Assembly: GCF_028598805.1 (NCBI RefSeq)
Contig: NZ_JAQRFI010000022.1
Span: 1 to 64,000, forward strand
Origin: Xenorhabdus yunnanensis
GTDB lineage: Bacteria; Pseudomonadota; Gammaproteobacteria; Enterobacterales; Enterobacteriaceae
Direction of reading: 5' to 3'
DNA length: 64,000 bases
Positions 33,353-41,400 of the stretch are shown in pieces. Each line of letters begins with the position of its first letter. Within the stretch, counting starts at the first letter, position 1. The notes under the pieces were generated by a model that saw nothing but the letters and a program-made list of their open reading frames with translations, did not search any database and was not told the DNA's origin. Both the position numbers and the translations under genes were made by a program.

Positions 33353-33511
33353 TTAAACCAGATATTTTTCTACGATAGCATTAGCGCTTTCATCGTTTTC
33401 TGCATTGCGATACAGATCTTCGATTATTTCGTCTTCACGCTCGATATCGATAGCGTTAACCCAGCCGCAGTTAGTTAAATAGGTTTTAGCATCATTGATT
33501 GAATTGAACAT
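33353..33511 (-). CDS. Unknown 52-residue acidic protein under a repressible promoter
   Basis: The start at ATG 33511 follows AGAGGA. The product is acidic (DIEREDEIIEDLYRNAENDESANAIVEKYL) with an N-terminal helix MFNSINDAKTYLTNCGW. Its small size, acidity and place at the head of an anti-defence-like cluster resemble small anti-CRISPR or anti-restriction proteins, but there is no sequence match I can name. It is driven by a near-consensus promoter that contains a palindromic operator. Confidence 0.55.
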   Translation of the reverse strand: MFNSINDAKTYLTNCGWVNAIDIEREDEIIEDLYRNAENDESANAIVEKYLV

Positions 33512-33571
33512 ATTTGAATCCTCTAGTGGTTTGTTGGATATTGGTCGGGCTAATTCCCTTACCATAACTAC

Positions 33572-33600
33572 AGTATATAATGACCTATAAAGTAGGTCAA
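33572..33600 (-). promoter_or_regulatory. Sigma70 promoter with palindromic operator TGACCTA-N5-TAGGTCA
   Basis: On the minus strand TTGACC (33595-33600) and TATACT (33572-33577) are 17 bp apart. A perfect inverted repeat (33581-33599, seven-bp arms) lies between and overlaps the -35. The TAGGTCA arm also occurs in the promoter at 3969-3997, so one repressor may serve both. Confidence 0.8.
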
Positions 33601-33773
33601 TATAGATTAGTGAATAATCTACTTATGGGGTGACAATAAAGTTGTAAACTGAACGTGAAGAGCTAATTTTTGTCTACACTGTAAAATTACTCGTTTAATA
33701 TTATACAGTTATAAACTTATAAATTATTTTTGATACAATTAGCACCTACATTTCAAATATAGGTATTGCTTTG

Positions 33774-33914
33774 ATGTTCAGGGTTTTTAAAAACGCACTG
33801 ATTTACCAGTTATCACGAGAGGTGCCCAATCTCACGGAAGAAGTGTTACTTAGCCTCGTCCCTAATTTTGTTTTTTCCCCTTGTGGCTTGCGTAATTTAA
33901 ATATAACCACATGA
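33774..33914 (+). pseudogene. rdgC: N-terminal remnant of RdgC
   Basis: A 46-codon frame whose product starts MFRVFKNALIYQLSREV and continues to FVFSPCG. This aligns with the first 40 residues of RdgC (E. coli MLWFKNLMVYRLSREI..., then AFTPCG), a ring-shaped DNA-binding protein that limits RecA. RdgC is about 300 residues, and this copy stops at 33914. Some large plasmids carry full rdgC genes. The remnant marks a deletion next to the replication origin. A short functional peptide cannot be excluded. Confidence 0.65.
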
Positions 33915-34520
33915 TTTAAAATAATTTATCTGAATTCGTGGAACTTTTCGCTGAATTGGGCACCAATACCTCTGCTAAGCTGTGAGCGGAGCGAACCCAC
34001 AGCACGGAACATGCTGGTATTCGATAGTATAGCGTCTTAGATGATGATTTGGCCGCTTTGGTTTTGAGGTTAAATTGTAGTAAGATCTTATTTTCTATAG
34101 TTTTTTCTGAGTGGCGCGGCGTTAGCCGCTGTAAGCGAAGTCCTTTCTTCTTTTTGTTTCCTTTTGCATCAATTGTCACTGTTTTTCCTTTGAACGTAGT
34201 GAAAAGGACTAACTATCTCGCGTTGTGGCCTTTATTTAGAGGCCCAACGTGATGTTAATCCTTATTTATAAGGCTTTTTTGTTCAGAAATAAATTTCGAA
34301 ATTAACTATATTCACGGGTAGTTGTTCGAAATTAAATGAGGATTTATTATCCAATCGGCGAGTGTTAAGACCGATGATCTCTTTTAAGAGAAAAAAATGA
34401 CACAATCGTTGGGAGCGCTCATGTTTCACTTGAACAAAAAACGAGCTAATTATGGGTAAAATCAACGGAAAAACCGCGCCTGCGCACGGTTTCATTTAAT
34501 ATGGCAATTAAACAATCGGG
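33915..34520. other. Probable replication origin / CIS region downstream of repA
   Basis: In IncI/IncB/IncL-M replicons, the CIS element and ori lie directly downstream of repA, which is where this 600 bp region falls. It carries an imperfect inverted repeat (CGTTGTGGCCT 34221-34231 and AGGCCCAACG 34240-34249), a hairpin with a T-run (34260-34280), GCTAAGCTGTGAGCGGAGCG near 33975, and a DnaA-box-like TTATCCAAT near 34348. No gene longer than shadow frames is credible. Origin function is inferred from position. Confidence 0.55.
34260..34280 (+). terminator. Terminator-like hairpin in the origin region
   Basis: CCTTAT-TT-ATAAGG followed by C and six T. A plus-strand gene for it to end is not visible. 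Confidence 0.55.
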
Positions 34521-35606
34521 TTAGGTGAGTATGACACCTTCCTGTTCAAGCAAGAGACGATAAAATTGTTCTGAATTTTCTGTTAAATGCGGGTGCTGTG
34601 TCTTTAATTTGTTCCGGGCAATGTAAACGGCCACCGGTGTTGTTGTGTATTGCCACTTAACAAACAAATTCCAGTAAGGTTGAGTGGGTTTATTTTTTTT
34701 CTGTAAGCGTGAGAGCGCCCCCTGAGTATAATTCAGTTCCGCTTCCAGATTCTCTGATTTAGGCTTATCCAAAACATCAATTGTGTCTTCAATATGTTTG
34801 ATGGCTTTCGCTTTTTGTTCCAGTAAATCAGGAGCAACAACAGAGCGTTTTATGTTTTTTAGGAGCTTACACAAGGCGTGTTTATTTTTGATATCAATCC
34901 CCAGCCTTTCCATGCGTAATAAATGGCGCTGGTATTTTTTATTCAGATTTTCAAGCTGACCACTATTAACGGCCCAATTTTGAAAGTTGATCAGGCTTTG
35001 CCGGATGTCCTCACGAGGAATGCCTTTAGAGATGAAAAAATCAGGTGTCAGCCAGATGCGCACCGGTTTATTTTGTCCAGCGTCACGGTCTTTATCCCGA
35101 TGAACAACAATATGCTTCATTTGTTCAAAGACCGATAATGCGTGTAAGGCAGTATCATACGCTTTACGCCCATTCTCATATTGATGCAGCACCCCCATTG
35201 CACTGGCGATAAATTCAAAGGGCACCATCACTTCAAACAGGTAATCATGGCCCGGGAAAAAATCGGCATGTGCCACTAATGCCAGTGCGAGCGATGTCAT
35301 CGCCTCACGGCTTTCCGTGCGGGCACGGACACGCATCGGCTTACGTGTAAAATGGACATTATTGCGCTCAGAATAAGGTATATACCCTTTTTGTCGCAGG
35401 GTAATTAGGTCACTATCCCGCCACCAGTCGTGGCTTTTCAGTGTACGAGCGAGGCGCGCAGGCGTTCCCTTCGGAACCTGAATGTTTTGATTCGGTGTAT
35501 TACGCCGGTGGATTTTGGACTGCCCTTTTCGCAGGGCATTGGACTCACCACGCAGGGTACGAATAGGATTATTAGAATCTGATAGGGTGTGTTGAACTTT
35601 ATACAC
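34521..35606 (-). CDS. repA: RepA replication initiator (IncI/IncB/IncL-M-like)
   Basis: A 361-residue initiator if started at the GTG at 35606, which overlaps the leader-peptide stop; the frame is also open to a TTG at 35633. Features: VYKVQHTLSDSNNP at the N-terminus, a winged-helix core (EAMTSLALALVAHADFFPGHDYLFEVMVPFEFIASAMGVLHQY), VRIWLTPDFF, and a basic helical C-terminal third. Family assignment rests mainly on the upstream control region: leader peptide, antisense RNA and pseudoknot elements as in the IncI/IncB/IncL-M group. RepA opens the origin, probably just downstream (33915-34520), and acts mostly in cis. Expression would need leader-peptide translation. Confidence 0.82.
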   Translation of the reverse strand: MYKVQHTLSDSNNPIRTLRGESNALRKGQSKIHRRNTPNQNIQVPKGTPARLARTLKSHDWWRDSDLITLRQKGYIPYSERNNVHFTRKPMRVRARTESREAMTSLALALVAHADFFPGHDYLFEVMVPFEFIASAMGVLHQYENGRKAYDTALHALSVFEQMKHIVVHRDKDRDAGQNKPVRIWLTPDFFISKGIPREDIRQSLINFQNWAVNSGQLENLNKKYQRHLLRMERLGIDIKNKHALCKLLKNIKRSVVAPDLLEQKAKAIKHIEDTIDVLDKPKSENLEAELNYTQGALSRLQKKNKPTQPYWNLFVKWQYTTTPVAVYIARNKLKTQHPHLTENSEQFYRLLLEQEGVILT

Positions 35607-35655
35607 AACCCCTGCACTTATGGCGGCGATCAAAAAGTTGCAATAGAAGTCTCAT
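35599..35655 (-). CDS. Leader peptide controlling repA translation (RepY-like)
   Basis: An 18-codon frame (MRLLLQLFDRRHKCRGCV) with an AGGAG ribosome site; its stop (35599-35601) overlaps the GTG of repA. Codons 9-12 contain the CCGCCA that can pair with the TGGCGG loop upstream to make a pseudoknot. In IncI-group plasmids translation through this peptide opens a hairpin and permits the pseudoknot that exposes the initiator's start. The arrangement fits; functional behaviour is inferred. Confidence 0.75.
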   Translation of the reverse strand: MRLLLQLFDRRHKCRGCV

Positions 35656-35666
35656 CGTTCTATACT
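35638..35666 (+). promoter_or_regulatory. Promoter of the antisense RNA
   Basis: TTGCAA (35638-35643) and TATACT (35661-35666) with 17 bp spacing, on the strand opposite to repA. Confidence 0.65.
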
Positions 35667-35672
35667 CCTATG

Positions 35673-35765
35673 CAGAAACCACAAAAGATTTCTGCTCTAT
35701 GATGCCCCGTAACTCTGTCTTCTCCGCCAAGATAAGTCCAGATTATGGGGTTTCTGCTTTTTATC
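35673..35765 (+). ncRNA. Antisense RNA (Inc RNA / RNAI) controlling repA
   Basis: An RNA of about 90 nt is predicted from the promoter at 35638-35666 to the T-rich end near 35765. CCCCGTAACTCTG and CAGATTATGGGG form a long stem around an apical loop with CTCCGCCAAGATAAG. The complement in the repA leader carries TTGGCGG in its loop, the rapid-pairing motif (UUGGCG) of IncI/IncB/IncL-M systems. Pairing would block both leader translation and the pseudoknot, and so set copy number and incompatibility. Confidence 0.78.
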
Positions 35766-35913
35766 AGTCAGTTAATTGCATCCACTGACTTTGTTTAGTC
35801 ACCTTTCGGCGTGACTGACCAGAAATTCTGATTTAAAAACACACATTAATGTCTGTTAACTCTAGCACTCTAACGCATAAGGATCAATTTATCCTTATCA
35901 GAGCCTGCCAATT
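35766..35913 (-). promoter_or_regulatory. repA promoter/leader region and small hairpin
   Basis: It lies between repA and the resolvase. A stem ATAAGGAT/ATCCTTAT around 6 nt (about 35877-35898) follows the resolvase stop. TTGATC, 17 bp, TAGAGT on the minus strand is a possible repA promoter. A TCAGTCAGTTAA/TTAGTCA-rich stretch near 35765-35815 could form further leader structure. Confidence 0.45.
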
Positions 35914-36483
35914 TTACACATCATCCCTGCTTTTAAACGCACTCAGTACCCGATAAATGGTTGCTTCACCAAGTTCAAATTCCTTTGCCAACGTACCTAT
36001 TGTGGTTCCAGACTGACGGCGCATATAAATGTCGTTTCGTATGGTATCGTTTAATTTTGCGGGACGCCCGAATTTAACACCTTTTTCTATCGCTTTGGCT
36101 ATCCCTTCCGCCTGACGTTCACTGCGTAAATCATTTTCGAATTCTGCAATAGACGCCAGCATATTGAACATCAAACGACCTGCCGAAGTTCGGGTATCAA
36201 TATTTTGATCCAGGACAACGAGATCAATATTTTCTTCCTGAAAGCGGGTAGCGATTTGTGACAAGTGCGTCACAGAACGGGCGAGACGGTCTAATTTTGT
36301 CACAACCAACGTATCCCCGTCACGCAGATAATTCATACATGCCTGAAACTGCGGGCGCTGCGCTGTCCGACCACTACGTTTTTCCTGATAAATCCGTTTG
36401 CAGTCAGCCTGGCCTAATTTTTCAAGTTGAATATCTAAACTTTGCCCTGTTGAACTGACCCGTGCATACCCGATCTTTGCCAT
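35914..36483 (-). CDS. Serine recombinase (resolvase/invertase family)
   Basis: A 189-residue small serine recombinase. Catalytic Ser10 is in GYARVSSTGQ; the conserved RLAR (in TKLDRLARSV) and the E-helix (MLASIAEFENDLRSERQAEGI) are intact. The C-terminal HTH is TIGTLAKEFELGEATIYRVL. It should excise or invert DNA between short palindromic sites and, on a plasmid, resolve multimers. Possible sites with the same half-sequence ACTTTTTGATAG lie just upstream (36550-36579) and at 3090-3115. It is adjacent to the replicon, which favours multimer resolution over tail-fibre switching. Confidence 0.92.
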   Translation of the reverse strand: MAKIGYARVSSTGQSLDIQLEKLGQADCKRIYQEKRSGRTAQRPQFQACMNYLRDGDTLVVTKLDRLARSVTHLSQIATRFQEENIDLVVLDQNIDTRTSAGRLMFNMLASIAEFENDLRSERQAEGIAKAIEKGVKFGRPAKLNDTIRNDIYMRRQSGTTIGTLAKEFELGEATIYRVLSAFKSRDDV

Positions 36484-36906
36484 AATCTATCATCGCTCTA
36501 AAGACATTTGATTACTTATCATAGTCTTTTTGCGACCGTATTTCATGCGCTATTAAAAATAAGTTGCACTTTTTGATAGACTGTTGAGCATCAAATAATA
36601 CATTAAAACCCCTTTCCCTCATCATATCGTGATTAAGAAGGATAACATCTACTCAGCAAACGACGAACAGCAAAGACCGGGTGTGTCGAAGCGGATAAAG
36701 AATATTGAGTATCTTTGATCATCTCCAGAATTTTAATTCAATGTGTTTTCCCTGGCTAAACAAAAATAGTAATACTTGAAAATAAACGAGACAAGATTGT
36801 GATAATTATAAAAATATGTTTTCCCTGCAGATGTATTAATGTTAAATTTTAACTCCCAGTCTAACAGAGTAAAAAATACTCATATTAAGAATATAAGGAT
36901 ATAATT
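36484..36906. other. Intergenic region upstream of the resolvase gene (candidate res site)
   Basis: No gene is seen. It holds the 36550-36579 imperfect palindrome described separately, and an AT-rich promoter region for the cupin gene ending in ATAAGGATATAATT before ATG 36907. Confidence 0.45.
36550..36579. repeat. Imperfect palindrome upstream of the resolvase gene, shares a half-site with 3090-3115
   Basis: CTATTAAAAA (36550-36559) and CTTTTTGATAG (36569-36579) are complementary at 9 of 10 paired positions, about 9 bp apart. The right half equals that of the palindrome at 3090-3115. It is 67 bp upstream of the recombinase ATG, as expected for a res subsite or autoregulatory operator. Confidence 0.5.
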
Positions 36907-37293
36907 GTGATAAAGTTTGCTAGTTTTTCTACAGAAGATGCTATTAAAGATGATGCTGTTGGTATTTCCGTTAGGCAAATGATAAAAAAAGAAGGTCTAA
37001 ACGCTTATGCTACGTTTATTAATGCCGGTAAGAAAGTCGGGTGTCATAACCACAGTATTGGAGATGAATGGTATATAATACTTTCTGGTGATGGGGAAAT
37101 TTGGACAGGTGAAGTATTAGATAATGACGTTCACGATGTCCAAAAAAGGCAATTTTCTCAGGGGGATATTTTTTGTATTTATCCAAACACAGCACATCAA
37201 CTTGTTGCTCATGAAAATGTAAAATTAATATTTTTATGCCCTGAGTCCCATCTATCTCATGATAGAATATGTTTTTCAGATATATGTGATTAA
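36907..37293 (+). CDS. Cupin-fold small protein
   Basis: A 128-residue single-domain cupin. Motif 1 CHNHSIGDEWYIILSGDGEIW supplies His47, His49 and Glu54; motif 2 near residue 86 (GDIFCIYPNTAHQLV) supplies His97; these are the usual metal ligands. Function could be sugar epimerase/isomerase-like, dioxygenase-like or a ligand sensor. It ends 1 bp from the stop of the converging LuxR-type regulator. Low-G+C codon use suggests recent gain. Confidence 0.78.
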   Translation: MIKFASFSTEDAIKDDAVGISVRQMIKKEGLNAYATFINAGKKVGCHNHSIGDEWYIILSGDGEIWTGEVLDNDVHDVQKRQFSQGDIFCIYPNTAHQLVAHENVKLIFLCPESHLSHDRICFSDICD

Positions 37294-37983
37294 TTATTTT
37301 TCAACAGTGATAGACATTGATTCCCTGAAAAAACTTTCAGGGATATAGTTAGCTATGTTATTTTCATAACAATAGTCAACTAAATCTTTCTTACATTTTA
37401 CCCCTGTTTTTTGATACAAATTTTGGATATGATTAGTGATTGTTCTTTGGGACAAAAATAACCTTGCCGCGATATCTTTAGTGGAAACCCCCTGCAGAAT
37501 ATAAAATACTATTTCCCATTCCCTTTTACTAAAAAATTCTGATGGAGGTGAAAAAACTAATGATGTTTGTACATTTATTTTGTTTAGTCTTTCGAGTGTT
37601 ATAGTATCAACAGGTCTTCCATGAAAAATGGTTCCCCAGCATACCCCATTTTCATCCATTAATGGATATTTATCAAAATACCACGGTTGAAGGTAGGCGA
37701 GATTTTGAAAAGGATGAACTTCAATAGAGGTAACCCTGTCTAATAATGTTTCTACTTTCCTGTCGTGTTTCTGAAATTCATCTTGAAAATTTGAAGTTGA
37801 TGCCGGAAGTTCACCATCAAAACGACCTTCTACATTATAACTTTTAGGCAGGGAAAGTAATTCATGATATTTTTTATTAGCATATATAAATCTTGAAGTG
37901 TGATCTTTCGCACCCCAGGGGTCATTACTAATTCTCCAAAAATTAATTAGCGGCCTAATCAAATTTTCTACTGAGTTATTCAT
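37294..37983 (-). CDS. PAS-LuxR type transcription regulator
   Basis: A 229-residue regulator. Residues about 10-130 look like a PAS-like sensor (SRFIYANKKYHELLSLP, VCWGTIFHGRP), and residues about 155-215 are a LuxR/GerE helix-turn-helix (FFSKREWEIVFYILQGVSTKDIAARLFLSQRTITNHIQNLYQKTG). Many such regulators occur in Photorhabdus, Xenorhabdus and Proteus relatives. It converges with the cupin gene. What it senses and controls cannot be told from here; a link to the virion operon or the cupin is possible. Confidence 0.82.
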   Translation of the reverse strand: MNNSVENLIRPLINFWRISNDPWGAKDHTSRFIYANKKYHELLSLPKSYNVEGRFDGELPASTSNFQDEFQKHDRKVETLLDRVTSIEVHPFQNLAYLQPWYFDKYPLMDENGVCWGTIFHGRPVDTITLERLNKINVQTSLVFSPPSEFFSKREWEIVFYILQGVSTKDIAARLFLSQRTITNHIQNLYQKTGVKCKKDLVDYCYENNIANYIPESFFRESMSITVEK

Positions 37984-38282
37984 ACGTTACCTTTTGAATA
38001 TCATCCTGATTAACAATTCATTTTCATACTTATAATTTATATAAGAAACAATATTACTCTAGTTTTATGATCTCACGCTGTGAGATTAAAGGTTTAAATG
38101 ATAATGTTCAATATTAAAATACGTTAAAGGTGTCGGATTAATTATGTACTTTTTCCCCTAAAAGGAATATAAATTTTGATAACTAACAATCCGATGACAG
38201 GATAAAAGGAAGTGTTCAAAAAGGGGAATTGTGCTTCAAATGGAAGGCTCTATTCAGCACTAAACGAACTCAGTAGATTCGT
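37984..38282. other. Intergenic region between the LuxR regulator and the virion operon
   Basis: AT-rich stretches including TATTAAAATACG and CTATTCAGCAC, but no clear terminator or gene. The virion operon ends just beyond this, at 38283. Confidence 0.35.
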
Positions 38283-38450
38283 CTAATAATAATAATAAAG
38301 ACTCCCAACGATAATTGCCCCCCACAGGACACCACGCCAAAAGGCACAACACGGACAGGTATATGCAGAGCCGACGAAAAACGAATATACATATCCGAGC
38401 GGGGAACGCCACCCACACAAGACGCGTTTCAGCAAAGGGATTTTAGTATT
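38283..38450 (-). CDS. Small membrane protein after the polyvalent protein gene (possible holin-like)
   Basis: A 55-residue protein whose ATG overlaps the 3' end of the 2305-residue gene. One hydrophobic helix near the C-terminus (FWRGVLWGAIIVGSLYYYY) and a cysteine pair (TCPCC) are seen. As the last gene of the virion operon it could be a holin or spanin-like lysis protein. One helix with a basic N-terminus (KIPLLKRVLCGWR) would fit an antiholin or class III holin. No family match is certain. Confidence 0.5.
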   Translation of the reverse strand, partial: NTKIPLLKRVLCGWRSPLGYVYSFFVGSAYTCPCCAFWRGVLWGAIIVGSLYYYY

Positions 38451-41400
38451 CATTAACAATATCCTGCAGTTCAATCAGCGCGTTGCCATAAATAAGACTG
38501 CTCTGATCATCATACTGGCGCATCAATTCTTGGTAATGCGCAATCGCCGCTTCATCACCGTCATAAAAGGCTTTGTCCAATGCCCCATTCAGTTGTGATC
38601 GTGTCAGTCCCTCAACGCGTAGATTACGGATTGCCTTTGCCCGCTGGTTTTCAATCTTAGCAATCGGATTGTTTTTCATCAGGACATTATATGAGCCATC
38701 ATCATTCAGATTGTTAAGACGGCCCGCAGCGGTAGCCTGAGTAATTAATTCGCGGTATTTTTGTGTGACGGCATAGTTATTCGTTTTGTACCGATAGGAA
38801 CTCGTCGCTGTTTGCAGAATACCATTATCTCCCCACCCAACGGGCCTAAGTGGCGGCGTTGTGATATTGCGTACCATGTTATAGATGCCACCGAACAATG
38901 ATGAGAGAAGCGCATCCGTTCTGGCTGGGGAAATATCCACCATGCCATTAGATTTTTCATAGAAGAAACGTGTCATGTCTTTAAGGAATTCAGGTGTGGT
39001 GGTCTTGCCTCGTTCAACGTTCGCCGGATTTGTGATCTGTTTGCCATCCCAGTCTACGGGATACTTATTATCGACTTCTTGCCCGAACTCGTTCACTCCC
39101 ATTCCTATCGTGATGAGCGGCTGCGCTGCTGTAGGCATCATCATGCGCGTGACAGTGTAACTATCCACATCACCGGCAGGCTGGACGGGCACAAAGGTTT
39201 CCGCCGCAGAACGGAGGAGCGAACCAATGGTTTCTCCCATGTCTATTTTGCCATGCCCTAACAAGACGAGGTTCTGTATAGATATCATAAATGGACGCAC
39301 TTCATAAGGCATTTCACCGCAGACATCACCGAAACAGATCGATTTTTTGCGCAACTGACTACGGGCAAATTTTGAACCGCCATCCGTATCTTCATCATCG
39401 GGATCATCAAGCGCCGCCTGTGTGGCAGCGGCAGCCAGAATACCTAATCCCATGAGTCCGAAGCGACCCGCTTGTGTAGACATAATGCTGGATACTAATG
39501 GCAACGATTGCATTCCTGCATTCCAGAATGCAAAAAATGCCGGTAAGACTTTACCTGAACCGTGTCGGGTAAAGTTACCCGCCAGTTCACGGGAGCCTTT
39601 GGCCGCTTGTGTAATCAAGTCCTGATTATTCGCGGCCCAGGCATCCAGTTCTTTCTGTGTCATGTTCCGAAGGTCACGGCCAGACTTATATTCCAGAAAA
39701 TTTAAAAAAGCGGAATAGCGAAAGACTTCATCACTGGCATGGACAGCACGAATAAAACGATAGTGCATATTTACGACTGCATTACCTAATCCCGTAATGC
39801 CTTGTTGTTGGAGAATATCTATGGGATTGATCGCCGTTTCCGTATTTAGACGCCTGCTAACCGCATCCAAACCATAATAAGCCCCCGCATTATTTCCGGC
39901 ACCCACCTTTGCAAAGAGTTTTCGCATCGGATTATCCGTTTTCATGGTGACCCGATCCCGCATAATTTCGGGTAGCAGTCGGACAACATCGACAAGTGAT
40001 TTTGTCGCTAGAGTATAATGGTTACTGGAAGACATATTCCGGTCAAATGCCCCGGAGAAATTCAGTAAGGTTAGAACCGTGTTCCATACCGGTGTTTTTA
40101 ATAAAAAAGATGGACTGTAGGTTGTCATATTAGATGCTATGTAACCTGTTGTGGTACGAAGCATTGTTAATAAAGGAGCCATCTCCGGTTTCTGAATAGC
40201 CCGAAGCAAATCTTTACCAAAGCGGGTTTGGGTATCGACGACAATTTTGGCTTTCTTGTCACCTAAAAATACCCACACGCCATTTTTATCATTCCATTTC
40301 TGGTTTGCCACTGCAATCACATTGCCTGCGTCATCACGTTCCAGCTTGTGTGTTTCCAGTTTAAACAGATCTGCCATACCCGTACTGTTCACCATTTCGT
40401 AGAGTGCTCGCAAAGCATTATTACGGGCAACATTGGCATAACGGATTTGCATTTGATGCAGCATATTGGCAACCGGATCAGCCGCTTTAGTATAACGTCC
40501 CTGAAAGGCTTTATGGATTGACGGACGCTTTTCTCCGGTAGATAACAAGGGAACATAATTATAGGCTTGTTTCATACGGTAATAACTTTCCGTAGAAATC
40601 AATCCCGATTTACGTTCCTCATCCAGTAGCATCTGATTAATGTCCCGCATGGGTTTAAGTATTGACTCAATTTGTGCCTGCTTGTCTTCGGGCAATGTGG
40701 ACAAGAATTCATAAGCCCCCTCAAGCCCTAAATATGTTTTCCCCTTGTTATCTGTCCAATGAAATGCCGTGGGGTTTTCATGAATGCGGGTAGGCACCCC
40801 CATTAAGACCAGCTCTTTTTTTATCTGATCCATTTCAATGGCCCGTTGTGCATAAGCATAATCATGGAAAACGTTATACGGAATGCCAATAGCCTGCAGA
40901 CCATCAATGATGCCTTGTTCAATCGTATTCAGTTCTGCGCCCGGACGGCCTGTCACCGCACGAGCACGGGCCATTCCCTCAGACAGTTTTTCATATAAAT
41001 TAAGCGGTTTTCCATCGGTTCCCCGATATCCGAGTCTGTCTGCAATTCGGTCTATCGCTTTCGCAGGACTGAAAACATCCACGTTGGTCGCCCAAAAATG
41101 ACTCCACAGGCTGGATAGCTGGGTAGTGACTTCTTTGGCTATCGTTTGCGCAGTTTCATTACGTTTGCCGATAGAATCCAGAACCTTATTGCTCATATCA
41201 ACAAATGCTTGACCGTAGAGATCTGACTGGCGAATTTCGCCCACAAGTGGCGCGGTGGGGTTTTCACTGATATCGCCTAGCCGTGCACCATAATTATCCG
41301 CCGCCCATTCTGATGCTTCGTTCGCAGTATCAACAATGTGCTCACGAAACGGCATATTTTCACCATCAATTGTGACCTTATACCGCCCATTGGGTAACAT

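Noticed and set aside
34049-34495. Small frames in the origin region
   Set aside because: Short, in both strands, without ribosome sites; the stretch is better explained as CIS/ori.
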